Below, in pieces: positions 48,401-60,200 of a stretch of DNA of 64,000 nt. A model generated the notes under the pieces. It ran no database searches. It saw nothing but the letters and a program-made list of their open reading frames with translations, and was not told the DNA's origin. Source of the DNA: Carposina sasakii (lineage: Eukaryota > Arthropoda > Insecta > Lepidoptera > Carposinidae). How positions within the stretch are numbered: the stretch's first letter is position 1; the number at the start of each line of letters is the position of its first letter. The stretch spans positions 3,100,001-3,164,000 of the forward strand of contig CP053169.1 of assembly GCA_014607495.2 (NCBI GenBank), written 5' to 3'. Made by a program: the position numbers and the translations under genes.

Positions 48401-50825
48401 AAAGTAGGTACTCGATACTTATATAACCATGGTTGTTAATCGATAGAGGATTTAAAGAAGACTTTAAAATTATGAAAAATATTTTTTCTTTCTTTTTATT
48501 CGATTTGTTAGTATAGATGTAAGTGTATGTATCTTTAATACTTGTCTACCGCAACGAACAAAGAATCGATTAAAACATAAATCTATAAAAAAAATAAAGA
48601 GATTTTATTTCTTTGAACAAAAAATAAACAAATTCCTCTATTCAATAACAGAATCGATCCCGTTAAGTTAAAACAACAAACAAAGATCATCGCTATCCTG
48701 TAAATTACGGAACACCATTAATTATAACAGTTGAAGCTAAAAAAAAAGTTTGAATCGCCATATGTACAAACACTGCGAGGGCGGAGTAAAAAATATTATA
48801 CACTGGCAAAGATCTCGTAAGCAGAATATTTTTACGAGGATAAAGTAATAAAATGATGAGATGAAATGATTTGCAATTTGTTGAATAAATTAATACGAGA
48901 TATACACATTTCGTAACCTGTCAAATCTTAGCATTTGTCTATGTCATTTCGAGTTCAATTTATATTTTATTTATTTTCTTTCGAGATAGAACAAAAATAT
49001 TGGACAGTAGATACATTTCTTATTTTATTACAAATATTTTAACATCTTTTATTTCTAATTTATTTATATTCAACATTAAATTAACGTACTTACACTTTTT
49101 TACTTTATTTATTTATCTCTACAATTGCATTGATATATCTGTCATGTCACACATGCGATTTTTGCCCAGAATTTTCAAAAAAATATAATTATACGCTCTC
49201 TCGTTCAGCTTCCTGGTAGAATCAATTTATATCGAAGACATATGATCGTAATTTGTCGAAAGTTGTCAAAATATGGAGTTAGCGCGAGCTCGGTAATACG
49301 AACCCGCTTTCGTGATGGGCGGGCGGCTATCTTGTAGCTATGAGAAATGATTTGGTGTCGCGTAGGCTTTCCTTTGAAATGGGTTAAAGTTAGTCTAAAA
49401 CGAACTTTACATATACTTACATACATGTAGGTACAATACGAGTACAAGTAATATTTACAAGGTTAATGTTTTATAAAGTATGTGAATACTTACTAGTAAT
49501 TTTATTTACACCATAAGGGTTCCATTTTACCATTTCAGTGAGAACCCTAAAAATCTGTCAGCATTCTGTCAAACTTTTCCAAAGTGTCACTTTAAAACTC
49601 AATGTAGAGTCCATTAGAACAAGTACGATGCCTGATTTCGGAACTATTACATGTAGTAACACCGATAATGTAGTCATGAACTACCGCCATCCATCATCCA
49701 AAGGAACTATTTGGTGAAAGGCACTTCACGCCCTTACAGTTATACCGGCTCAATCGTTTTCTCTACCTATCTAGTCTATACGTACAACTATGATAGAAAA
49801 AAAAAACTATATAGAGACAATCTAATTCTAGTCCGCCAGAGCAGCCCCAACAGCGCCCGGTCCGTCGTCGGGAGGCCGGGCCGGAGCCCTGCGCGCCGAT
49901 GTCACAGCCCTACGCCGGCGAGCCTAGTACTTGCGGGCCGCTTTACGCTGCGCACGCACATACTGTACGGTAGGTAAACTTGTTAACGTATTGTTATGTA
50001 CTTAGAGTTTTTTAAATTTAAAGTTGTATCATGTAAGTACTTGACTAGAATATATCAGCTGCATCTCCTTCCGTGCATGTCGTAAGAGTCGACTAAGGAA
50101 CTCAGGGGCGTTATCTTATGCGATGAGCTAGCCACTTGTCTCTGATCTTTTATACAGGGTGTAACAAAAGTGGTATGTTAAGTGAAAAGCTATGTAAACA
50201 GCCCACTAAAAGGATCCTACCCACAAAATTTCAGATTTGAAATCACATGTTTATTTTTTCAGATAGTATGGAGAATCCCTACACAACTCAGGAATATTCA
50301 TACTTCATAATCTTGAAAAACAAACATGTGATTTCGAGTTAAAAATTTTGGAAATAGGTTCTCTATAGTGGGCTATTTACATAGCTTTTCGCTTAACATA
50401 CCCTTTCTGTTACACCCTGTATATGTCCCTGCTATGATAAACGTGGAGCTACAGCCCTCCTAGCATGACCACGCTTCGTGGATATCGTATCGTACGATAT
50501 CGTCGTCTCTTACAAAATTCAACGTTGCGGCTATATTTATCGAATTTTCACAGGCTAAATGTCGATAAATCGGTTTATCATACCCTGTTCTCGCAGGTCA
50601 TGCTACTTGGGCAGATCTCCTTCGAGAGCAACAGTTCTGGCTACCTCATTTTAGGACTCTGATAGACTTTAAATTCTTTTAAAAGTCTTAAAATTCTTTC
50701 TTAAATGCACATTTCTATTAACAACTACATTATGTTGATGTTTGACAGAAATGTTGTATTTTTTCAGCTACCAGCCACACGCAGCACACAACAGCGCGTA
50801 TACAGCATACTATGCGCACAGATAG
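42479..50825 (+). CDS. org-1: T-box transcription factor, Tbx1/10 class (org-1 orthologue), with a frame break in one exon
   Basis: Exons: 42479-42594, 43654-43770, 44935-45176, 45507-45663, 46173-46327, 46596-46663, 49832-49969 and 50768-50825. All have GT-AG boundaries and compatible phases except one. The T-box starts near [17 protein letters not shown] (44985) and continues with [85 protein letters not shown] and [19 protein letters not shown]. The [12 protein letters not shown] end and the VAGKADP block indicate Tbx1/10. In the family it binds T-site DNA in the nucleus; org-1 specifies visceral and alary muscle. The exon at 46173 is 155 nt between two phase-0 junctions. It reads correctly through HVVYLP, then the domain resumes two frames on at TFVFPE. 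The tail after the T-box is short (about 65 residues, ending YTAYYAHR), and an exon between 46664 and 49831 may have been missed. AATAAA lies at 50954. Confidence 0.85.
44300..44552 (+). mobile_element. SINE with RTE-type tail, copy 2 (in T-box intron)
   Basis: GGCCGCGTGGTGCCGGCAGA, CCACTCCATGTCTGCCCGTG, GGTATCGTACGAGGCGATCC, ACCAACCCGCCTGCCCAGCG, GGGGAGGCCTACGTCCAGCA and CTGCAATAGGCTGATGCTGA. It is the best-preserved copy in the window, in the intron before the first T-box exon. Confidence 0.85.
47266..47384. mobile_element. Palindromic 119-bp MITE, copy 2
   Basis: TGGGGTAAGCACGAAC on the left, GTTCGTGCTTACCCCCT on the right. The internal inverted repeat CGTAACGCTAGCG / CGATAGCGTTACG is as in copy 1 (9243-9360), and only a handful of differences separate them over the whole length. 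Flanked by CAG on both sides (47263-47265, 47385-47387). Lies in a T-box gene intron. Confidence 0.82.
48046..48115 (-). tRNA. tRNA-like sequence, probable tRNA pseudogene or SINE head
   Basis: Minus strand: ACCCGG at the 5' end pairs with TCGGGT at the 3' end. An A box TGGCTTAGTGG and B box GGTTCGATTCC are present, and a good five-pair T arm (GTGGG / CCCAC) encloses TTCGATT. A run of nine or ten T follows within five bases, as a pol III terminator. The anticodon arm (around GGCTGGCACGGTTTGCAG) does not fold into five clean pairs, so I assign no anticodon. Confidence 0.45.
49628..49735 (+). repeat. Dispersed repeat C, diverged copy
   Basis: ATGCCTGATTTCGGAACTAT, GTAGTCATGAACTACCGCCA, TCCATCATCCAAAGGAACTA and TGGTGAAAGGCACTTCACG correspond to the copies at 9180 and 38065. 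It ends about 100 bp before the T-box gene exon at 49832. Confidence 0.65.
50038..50665 (+). repeat. Dispersed repeat B, split by a nested inverted-repeat element
   Basis: The left part 50038-50152 has CAGCTGCATCTCCTTCCGTG, CGTAAGAGTCGACTAAGGAA and GCGATGAGCTAGCCACTTGT. The right part from 50425 has CCTGCTATGATAAACGTGGA and, by 50605-50660, GGGCAGATCTCCTTCGAGAG and AGTTCTGGCTACCTCATT. The copy at 18335-18545 runs straight across the equivalent junction. Lies in the last intron of the T-box gene. Confidence 0.6.
50155..50419. mobile_element. 265-bp fold-back MITE with TA duplication (Tc1/mariner-type)
   Basis: Termini CAGGGTGTAAC and GTTACACCCTG are exact complements and are flanked by TA on each side (50153-50154, 50420-50421). 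The symmetry continues inward: GGTATGTTAAGTGAAAAGCT pairs with AGCTTTTCGCTTAACATACC, and GAAATCACATGTTT pairs with AAACATGTGATTTC. Most of the element is therefore one hairpin with arms of about 115 bases. No coding capacity. Confidence 0.88.
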
Positions 50826-52176
50826 CCAGCTGGTATAGTGATAACATATTAATGTTATGTTTGGCAACTGTGTATAGGAAAAAATCTTTAGAATAGTTGA
50901 AAATTTGACCAAATTAGTAGTTTATAAAACATTTTGGTCTTTATAAAATTATTAATAAATTTTGGTCTTTGTTGTGACAGTATTGTTCACACACAGATTT
51001 TTTTAGCGACCGAAGTGCTTAGTACTTACTTAATATTAATTTGTCCAAAAGTAATTAAAACCTACAATAGAACTAAATGAAACATTTATCTAGGCAAATA
51101 TAAAATATCAAAATTTACTGGAATTTAAACATATCAACAAATATTTAAATAAGAAAAATACTGCCAAATCATTTCTCGTATAAAGTTTGGTGCCTAGATA
51201 TGTGATAGATAAACCATGTTAAATATAATTAACTAGTGAAGTAAGTTAGTTTTAGAAATACTTTAAAAACGTATTTTGTGTAAGTACGAGTAATTTATTT
51301 TACGAAATATTTACCTCCTTGTAACCAAAGATTGTACGTACCTACGTAAATCCGATTAATCCTCTATAATAGGTACATATATAAAATTAGTAGGTAGTTA
51401 ATATTTATTTATGAATGTATCGGGTCCTATTTGTCAGTTTTATTTTGTAAAATTGGAGAATATCAGCATATTTCTTTCCTTTGAAGATTAAAAGAAAACA
51501 CAACTTTTGACATTCATTAATCAATGGACCTTTCGCTTGTTAATTAACTGATTGTTTTCTTGTCTGTGATTAATTAAAATATGTATTGACAAATTATATC
51601 ATCCGGGAGAAGTATAATGGAGTAATTTTTTTATTGGTTTCTAGACAAACGCATATGTGGAAAAGGATGGTAGAAATATCTATCACTTATGTATAAATAT
51701 GTGCCTTATTATAAAAGTTATATTGATTATATTTGATAATTATATGAGTTATATTTTTAGGGTAAACCTTTCTCCACCCTGTACATATTTTTAAGTTTTA
51801 AAAATAAATAGGTAAAAATCTATCTGTAATATACCAAAAACAAGTGCCATGTGTAACCAAAGTAATTTCTAGTGTAAGTATAAGATTGTACAAATAATTT
51901 ATTAAATGACGTGTTATTTTTTGATTATTTTATTTTATTTTATCGGACATACATTTTACGAACGTGGAAGAATTTCATATTAGATATATGTTTCATTTAA
52001 TAGAATTTAAAAGACGTTCTAACCACTTTTTGTACTATATTAAACCCATAATACAATATGGGAGGGGTTATGTTCATTATGTGACACTACAGTGGGAAGA
52101 CTCCTTTGGTTCCAACAAAATGTATTCTGTAATAAAATATTGTTCTCCAGTGATTTATATAAAAATATTATGTGAT
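50826..52176. other. Intergenic DNA between T-box gene and secreted-protein gene
   Basis: Holds the 3' UTRs of two convergent genes: AATAAA at 50954 on the plus strand, and a minus-strand AATAAA near 51928-51933. Otherwise AT-rich. I see no gene, and the 82-codon plus-strand frame at 51964 has no support. Confidence 0.5.
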
Positions 52177-53565
52177 TTACAAAAAGAAATAGTACTGCAT
52201 TTGTTGGGGTAGTTTCTCAATTTGTGGGTTTCTAAAGTGCGCTTTTTCAGTAACCGTGTAAGTGGTTACATGGTTGACAGTGGTTGCTCCAGCTTCACTA
52301 TCGTCTATAAATACTTTAGACGAAACCACTTCTTCGTATTCCTCACCAACCAGTTCTGGTTCAGGCTCTACAGTGTTTTCCATTGGCAGGATGATAGTGG
52401 TGGTGGTGGTTGTAGGCTCTGGGTGGTATGAGTATTGAGGATAATATTCAGGAGCTGGGGTATAGTACTCTGGAGCGTAAGAGTAGATAGTGTCGTAGTA
52501 TGATGGTTTGGGAGTGACGTAACTTTGCTGGACAGGAGGAGAGGTTATTTGAGTCTCATACGGGTATCCATAGTAGTAGTGGGAGTGAGGTTCAGAGTAA
52601 TGGATATGGTCAGAATGATGATGGTGATGGTTAGGAGATTCTTTAGGGGTCTCTACAGGGGTTACAGCAGAATAATGGTAATAACTATTTTCTGGTTTGC
52701 TAGTCTTGTTCACTTTTTCTTCGGGTTCAATCGGGACAAATTCGACATGAGTTTTGGTAGCGTTCTCAGCTTCCTCGAATAGTTTTGCCATATCTTTGGC
52801 GTATTCACTAGCGGAAGAAGCTAGGTATGAGAGAACTTCTGGCTCAGGAGTGAACTCAATTCCGAACTTGTCAGCAATTTCTTGGGCAGTCATCATCTTT
52901 TCAATGGCAACATTTTGGCATTCGTTTGTTGCTTTTATATGGTTTAATAATCTCATGACTAGACGACTGCTGTCTAAAGGAGTTTCTACTGATCGTCTCT
53001 TTCTATCTTTCTTTTCACTAGCATCCTCTTCATTTATTAATTCTTCTCCCGACTTATTACTGTCAGATAAATCTTCACTAGATTTTCCCTCGTCTGATTT
53101 ATCCTTTTTATTACGTTGGGCACCTTCAAAGTCAATTGAGCTGAGTAATTCCACAAGTTTTCTTTCAAGGAACACAGCATTCTGCTTGGCTAATTGTTTC
53201 ATTTCTTCAATTTGTGCTTCTGATGGCTTTTCAGAGGAGAATACGTCGGCCATTAAACTTGAGTACGATTGAGGTGATATAAACAGAGAATCCAAGAAAT
53301 CCATTTTGAATCCATCTTTGACGACATCATCATCAGGGATTTCTTTTAGAAGGTCTCGGGGTACAATTTCTCCCAGCTCTTCGCTTTCGGCTAATGCCAG
53401 GGAACTCTAAAATTGTACAAATAGGGTTAATTTATTGCATACATGAAGTGCATTAACTTCATTGAATACAATTGATACATAATGATTACTGGAATTGTTT
53501 AAGCATAAAATTTAATTGACAATTACCTGAATTATTAACACGAGGAATATGTAAAACGGAGCCAT
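52177..53565 (-). CDS. Secreted His/Tyr/Pro-rich protein, family not recognised
   Basis: Two exons, 53565-53527 and 53406-52177, give 422 residues. Exon 1 ends CAG|GTAATT and exon 2 follows TTTTAG. The N-terminus MAPFYIFLVLIIQSSLALA is a clear signal peptide, split by the intron. Then come an acidic, helical segment (to about residue 120), a K/S/E/D-rich linker, a dibasic RKRR site at about 148-151 (a likely furin-type cleavage site), a more globular part with the single cysteine of the mature chain (IKATNECQNVAIEKMMTAQE), and a low-complexity C-terminal half with HHHHHSDHIHYSEP, SYYDTIYSYAPEYYTPAPEY and TTTTTT. I expect an extracellular matrix, cuticle or eggshell-type protein but cannot name it. 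Downstream gene 53975-56653 has the same strand and a similar composition. Confidence 0.8.
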
Positions 53566-53603
53566 GGTCACGGACAATTCATTAGTTTAATGATATGTTA
53601 CAG

Positions 53604-53611
53604 TTTTTATA
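53604..53611 (-). promoter_or_regulatory. TATA box of the secreted-protein gene
   Basis: TATAAAAA on the minus strand, about 40 bases upstream of the ATG at 53565, in TTATAAAAACTG context. A start site about 25-30 bases downstream would leave a very short 5' leader. Suits a strongly expressed, stage- or tissue-specific structural gene. Confidence 0.6.
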
Positions 53612-53974
53612 AGCGTGTTTATCGACATTTGTTAATGTAATGCAATAAAATAAGTATTGCGGAGTGATATGAATTATTTCATAATAAGTCACTTGTTTTA
53701 TGGAGACATAACGTCTTTTAAATGTTATATTTCTTTAATTCTTATTTTGTAGGTACAGGACAACATGACAGGCATATTCAATTTAAAGTTAGTATTGCTT
53801 CATAGTAATTATTAAAATTAAATTCTTGAATAGTCCTGGTTAAATTAAGTATGTATACAGGATTTGATGAATCTGATGGAGAAAAATAAATAAACATTGA
53901 TTCGATTAACAAATTTTTATTTACACTGTTGACACATAGATCAATAAATAATAAAACAGATTCAGAGATACATA

Positions 53975-56653
53975 TTAGTATGGTGGTAATATTTCTGGAT
54001 ATCTGGGGTAAGGATAAGGTGGAGGAGGAGGTGGTGGATAAGGATATCCTACGGGGCTAGCAGGGGGATAAGGAACAGGGGCCGGAGGATAATGTGATGG
54101 TGGCTGGGCATATACCGGTGGTTTACTAGCATAAGGAGGAGGTGGGGGGTAAGCGTATTTATGCTCACAAGGACATGACTGAGATGTAGGGGGATATTGA
54201 TGCTGGTAATCATATGGAGTTGCGTAATGATCTGGTTCGTAGTCAGTTGGATATGAGGGATAGCGCGGAACAGGTGGGGGGTACTGCGGAGAAGGTGGTT
54301 GATAATGTGGCGGCGGTGGAGGATAATGAGGAGGTGGTGGTGTATATTGAGGAGTAGGTGGAGAATATTGCATAGGAGAGGAAGGATATTGGTATTCGTA
54401 ACTGTAAGGTTGTGAAGCTTTAGGTGTGGCATACACAAACTCTTGGCCGTCATGAGTGTAGTAAGGGCTTGTAGATGTTACGGTGACTGTTGGCGGGCTT
54501 AATGCGGTTGGAGCTGAGATAGCAACAGTGGTTGGGATTGGAGATTGTGTGGGAGAGGAAGAGACGTATATAACTGGCACAGCTCCGGGTGGAGGATACG
54601 CTGGTTGTTGCTGGTAATCATAGCAAGGAGTCTCGTATTCTGTCACCAATTCAGCAGTTGCTGGCGTGGTCGATGTACTGGACTTGGTTTTTGAGAGGAT
54701 ATCTGAAAAGTTATATGAAATTAATTAAGCTATTCGCTATAAGCGACACACACATTACGCAGATACGGTAAGATATCCGTATCTGAGCTGCATATCTTTC
54801 AATATCGCTCTCTATATTAAAAGCATCGAGCTATGCACACTGCGCAGATATTTTATATTTTATTGTAAAGTATTTTCAGGCATAAACATATATTGAAAGA
54901 CGTGAAATTATTATCTGCGTATACAAACATCAGAGCAGATAAAACATCTGCTGATACAAATATGGTTATATTTTTTTTTATTTCTTCTTTAATCAAATCG
55001 TGAATCGCCATAAATGTTGCCCTTGGATTTCGAAAAAAGATTGTGAATTTGTTATCTGAGAGATCCTGGAAGATATTAAATTCGCCTCGGTCCTTTTTAA
55101 ACTTTATATGTCGTTCGATCCACATTAGTCGCTTTTTAGAACATTTTAATGTAACCAGTGCATCGAATTCAAAATCGGAATCCTCTTCTGACGAGCTGTC
55201 TAATAAATCCAGAAGTAATAATCGCGAAGTAATTGTACCACCCTGTATATACAGTTCGCAACAAAGAACAAGTCTAGTCCGTTCAAAGAATTTCGAGTGA
55301 ATGTATTATAGGTATAATTTCATCTATTATCATATCTGCGTAGTGTGTGATGCTTTCAGATAATTATGTTCTTAGTAGTGTGTGAATTGCTTAATAGTTT
55401 CATAAAAATATCTATCCTTTTTTTATTTATATCAGGCTATTCTATTTATTTCAAAAAACTGATTCTTGTAATTTGATAGTTGTTTAGAAATCCAACTTTA
55501 TACATTTTGCAATATGTATGCTGGTTAATTTTGTATTACTAATTAATATATTATATTACTAAGTTCTCATTCAGTTAAAGTCTTTAACTATTTTAAATCA
55601 TAACAATAAAGAAATATTAGAAGGTACATACTTGATGAATATAATGAATTGATCATGTGGTTCATGCGGTCGTGAAGTCCTGCCAACTGAAAAAGTATAT
55701 TATAGTTTATTAAGTATAATCATAAAGCCAATTTGGACATTTCACGGCATAAAGTTGATTTTCTAATCAGCTAGCTTTTACCGGTGACTTCGTCCGCGTC
55801 GACTATAAAATGTAGTCTTCGTACTCCCAACATGTAAGATTTCAAGAAGATTGATAATTTAGTTCTTCATACATGTTCGTCAATTTCCCATCGATTTCAT
55901 AACGACATATTTAGTAATAACATTCATAAGCATGTCCTTATTATTTAGTCATCATCATCATCATCAGCCTATTGCAGTCCACTGCTGGACGTAGGCCTCC
56001 CCGGGGGCACGCCACAAGACTGCCATGGGGGTATTTGCCCATAGCCCATAGTCACTAGCACGCTGGGCAGGCGGGTTGGTGACAGCAGTTTGTATTTTGG
56101 ACTATGTTGTCTAGACGGGAGGCGCTGCTGCCCACCTCTCGGAAACCCTTAATCGCCTTGTACGATACCCAGGGGCAGACATGGTGTGGTACGAATTATT
56201 AATTAATTTAAATTTATTATGAATTAGTTATACACCACGCGGCCAATTATTTATTATTATTTAGTATAATTATTATTCTTATTCTTTATTGTACACATAC
56301 AATTATATACAGACAGATATTATGAAAGAAAATGTACAAAGGCGTGCTTATCTTATTATTTAGTATACTATACTAAATATGATTCAGAGCCGATTTTTCC
56401 AATAGTATTCCTATGTGAGCAGACACTGACAAGTTGATGCCGTCTTTCTCGAAAACTTGATCAAGATAGAGACAGCACCAACTTTATCCTTCACATAGGC
56501 TATCTGACCATTGGAAATATCGGTCTTTAGTGAAATAAATTAACCAGAAAATAAAAACTTTACCTGCGCTTGCTGCATCTGCTGACAACTCGAACAAGTA
56601 GCATAACAAACACCCAAAGTTAGCGCACTCAACGGAATTAGTAAACGCAGCAT
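53975..56653 (-). CDS. Secreted proline/tyrosine-rich protein, family not recognised
   Basis: Three exons, 56653-56564, 55686-55632 and 54702-53975, give 290 residues with consistent phases (0, 1). The N-terminus MLRLLIPLSALTLGVCYATC is a signal peptide, followed by CSSCQQMQQAQ and a short amphipathic segment (LHDRMNHMINSLYSS). A Ser/Thr-rich stretch comes next. The last 150 residues are almost entirely Pro/Tyr, with repeated PPPPHY, YPPP and PxY units, an isolated SCPCEHKYAY motif and the end RYPEILPPY. Composition resembles cuticular, chorion or adhesive matrix proteins, but there is no named domain. A minus-strand AATAAA at 53921-53916 lies about 55 bases after the stop. A SINE (55949-56243) occupies the first intron. 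The reading starts at the ATG in AAGATGC. Confidence 0.8.
55783..55870 (+). repeat. Retroposon-like repeat fragment
   Basis: CTAGCTTTTACCGGTGACTT, CGTCCGCGTCGACTA and ATGTAAGATTTCAAGAAGAT resemble the start of the common repeat at 4342. A short relic in the first intron of the proline-rich gene. Confidence 0.5.
55949..56243 (-). mobile_element. SINE with RTE-type tail, copy 3
   Basis: Minus-strand reading runs from TGGCCGCGTGGTG (56243) to a (TGATGATGA) tail at 55949. It includes CATGTCTGCCCCTGGGTATC, GTACAAGGCGATTAAGG, CACCAACCCGCCTGCCCAGC and GGAGGCCTACGTCCAGCAGT. The CCGGCAGAGTAG seen in the other copies is replaced by about 36 bases of AT-rich sequence, a later insertion or rearrangement. 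Confidence 0.82.
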
Positions 56654-57265
56654 CTTGGCCACAGACTATAGCTCAGTTATTCGACCATCGGCGTGGATTA
56701 CATTAATGTGTCTTGAGCATAACTTAGGTATTTAAGTAAGTTCTAGGAGAGACGTGATTGGATCGTCTGAGATAAATGATGGAGTGATAATGCTTGATAA
56801 GTTAGTGGCGTGCGTGTGAGTAGAGGAATTTTTAAAATTTTGTAATCGTTTACAGAGAATTCGATAAATGTAATTTCTTTCTTCATATTTAGCTATAGCG
56901 GTGAATAGTTAGAGCATAGAGATTTTGTGCTTAGCTACCTAAATGTTTATTTATGGAACTATCTGGACTTTACTTATACTTTAAGTAAATACATATTACT
57001 ATATAAAATGTATTGTTGACTGGTCTTTTACCAGAGTATTTTAGATACATACCTATAGATATAATTATTTATTTTTAATATAAGAGCTAGCTTAATGCTT
57101 TCATTGACCACATCAATCCACAGTTCACTTTTTGTGCAAAAAAGAGAAAACGCAACCTTCCTAGAGGAAGTAATTTATTTATCTACAACATATGAGTCAC
57201 AGTAAGTAAGTAAGCACCTAAGTAATCTAGAATCTATTTTCGAAACTATTATCTATTTTTCTACT

Positions 57266-60200
57266 TCAATCTACATAATCCAAACTAGACTTTAAACTTT
57301 TCTGACTACCATTGGTTCCTCTCTTCCATTTTTTGACTACAATCTCCAAACCCAATATGACCACAGACATAAAGACTCCCGCCATAGATAATATGACTGC
57401 AGAAGCCACGTCTCCAAACTTCACCCTTTCTGCTAATAAAGCTGCCATGCATGGAGGAGGCCTGGTCCTCAGCTGTAAGAGCACACGTTTGGCCAGCCCT
57501 GTCTCGTGAAGCCAACCTCCGGTAGAGCGGAACACTTCCAGCCACTGGCCCATTTTGGTTGTTGGCACCCATGTTAAGACCTGGTTGAATAAATAGAGTT
57601 GTATGAAACCTCTAACTATTTGATGAACTTGATTAAGCTATACCTATGGTTATTACATAAATAAAATTGTACGATAAATTACTATTTCGCCTGAAAATTA
57701 TGACACGTCATCAGACAGGATCCCAAACGAGTAATATCTTACTTGGGATTTGTTTTTGAAATATCCGGGAAAGACAGGAGCGTGCGCTAAATAACAACAA
57801 TTTTACTTCTGTTTTTTTTTATATGGTTTGGTTTTGGTTTGGCCGTCTTCAACGCCTCAATTTTAATGCCTCCAACGCATAAACGTTGTTGAAATATAGC
57901 GCGATACGAAATGTGCACAGCATATTGTTTTTGGTGTGGTTTAGTTTTGGTAAATACGTTTAACTATAGCGCTCCAGCTCTTGTTATACCTACAGCATTA
58001 TGAAACTTAAACTTTACCTACTAGGGTATTATGACATACCTCTGGAATCGTATCCACGTATGACAGCTTGCACAAACTTTCATCGCTGAAAGTTTTTAAG
58101 TAGGGATAAAACTGATTGTATTCCGTGTGATAAGCAGTGTTGCCAGCCTGAAAAAAAAATAGTTAATATAAATTAATTTGCATTATAAACGAGTATTAGG
58201 ACTATACGGACTATACCAACCCTCACTAGTTCAGCTCCCCTCTCTATGGTCTGGTAGAATTCAGATGTCATCTTTTTCTTTTTCAAATACTCCAGTTCTG
58301 GCCAATTCGTTTGTACCTAAAACAATCAGAAACATGTAACAACATAAGTAAGCGGTTTTGCAGGATATTGACAAACAAGTGTATTCACTATGGGTGCGCC
58401 CACCACCGGGCCCTACACCCTCCACTGACCCTCGGATCTGATAACTCATAATTGCGACAACAGGCACTTGCACTAACTACAATCGCCATGAGAAACCAGA
58501 CCCGAGCACCTAGCATGAAAGACGATACATTGCACTATTCCGAAATCAAAAACTAGATAAACTAGATAAAGAGGAACTATTTGGTGATACGCACTCTAAA
58601 CCATAACTATTAAACGTTGTCATTTCATAACCGGTAAGGTGAACAAGAAGAACCGATGGCCAACGGAGCCAGAAGGTTCTAGACTAGATACCACGTATTG
58701 GCAAACGCAAGCTAGCCAAGGTCGCGGTGGATGCAGACTGCTTCGGAGTGGAGGTTGTTAGGGGAGACTTATGTTCAGGAGTGGACTTCTTATGGCTGAT
58801 AATGATGATGATGATTATGAATGTGAACAAACGACTCTTATTACTTACGTCAAACATTAAATACCGCATGTACTCATAATCCTCTGAAGCTATATCATAT
58901 TTAGAGTCGCCCAATGCGTCAAGAGTCTTGGGTCCGTTGGTGCCAGAGCTCATGAGAGCGGACACAATCGCCGAGGTATAGTACGCATGGACCAGCATGG
59001 AACAGATCGACAGCACTAGAAACGTCCAGCGACCAGATGCTCCTGCTGGGACGCTTCCTGCATCTGAATATCAAAATAAATGTAGATTGACCTGTATACA
59101 TACTAATGACTTAATGCTTCTTACCTAGAGCATCGGTATCTATCCATCATAATACAAGAGTTAGTTAGAGTGAAATATCTATTGCATTGTAATCCATTGC
59201 TCAAATCCATATATAGTGCTTCCAAAATTAAGGTCTCGTGATGGCTTTTGGATCATAATTATGACGAAACTGAAACTATTTTATACAACTTGAGTATGAG
59301 TTAGGGTGTGTGTATTCGTAAAACGGGTTAACAATGTGTGTTATTTTCCCTATCATATTTAATCTACTGCACAATTTAGTACAACAACTAACTATACTAG
59401 GTTCATGTGTTTATTATAGATATGTTATAGGCCTGATCTCTCTCCGGTCGGCTTTCCGTCCCATAGGACTATGAGAGTGACGGAATAGAGAGTCCATCTG
59501 TGTTTGCGCACACACTTGTGCACTATAATATCTCCTGCGTACCTGGCCAATCTCCGTAAAGATTGGTCGCCTTGGCCGAAATACGGTCGGAGATTATCAT
59601 CATCATCATAGGTATGTAATTTTATACAAATTGTATACAAATAAATGTAACAAATTGTTATTAGCATGAAAGGAAGACGCTGAATTCCACAGCACAGGGT
59701 TTCCTAGTGTGGAAGGCAGCGAGTTTACTACACCAAGTGTATGATTTTTGTGCAAATAAACGATTTTTGATTTTTAGATACCAATGGATACCAATCCTGC
59801 AAATGTTCGGAGTCATCTTCTATAAATACAATATACATGGTTCGTCCTGAATGACTGACGGATCAATGTCCTAGTGATGCCACTGAATCAGTGATCTGAA
59901 ATTTGGAGGGTGAGTTCTTCGTTATACGATAAGAAAAGATTTCCCGAAATTTACACGGGCCTAGGGAAATAGACAAGTATTGTAAAGTTTACGCGGACTT
60001 CACATGGGCGCCCCTTGTTCGATAGCGCCAGTCAAATTATTTTTTATAATGCAGCTATATTTTATACCTTGTTGCAACCAGGTTGCCAGAACCGATATAT
60101 AAGCCCCTTGTTTCTCGAACCTACTCTTGGCAGTGACCCTCAAAGCTACAGCCAGCACCAGGAAAATGGCAAGACTGATCAACCAGACCCCCGAACTGAA

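Noticed and set aside
49711..49977. 88-codon plus-strand frame at the penultimate T-box exon
   Set aside because: Wrong frame: the reading that continues in phase into the last exon gives AHAHTVR then YQPHAAHN, whereas this frame runs into a stop.
52754..53272. 172-codon plus-strand frame
   Set aside because: Exact antisense of the secreted-protein exon at 52177-53406; composition follows from the other strand.
54049..54453. 134-codon minus-strand frame rich in H, L and I
   Set aside because: Out-of-frame shadow of the proline/tyrosine-rich exon.
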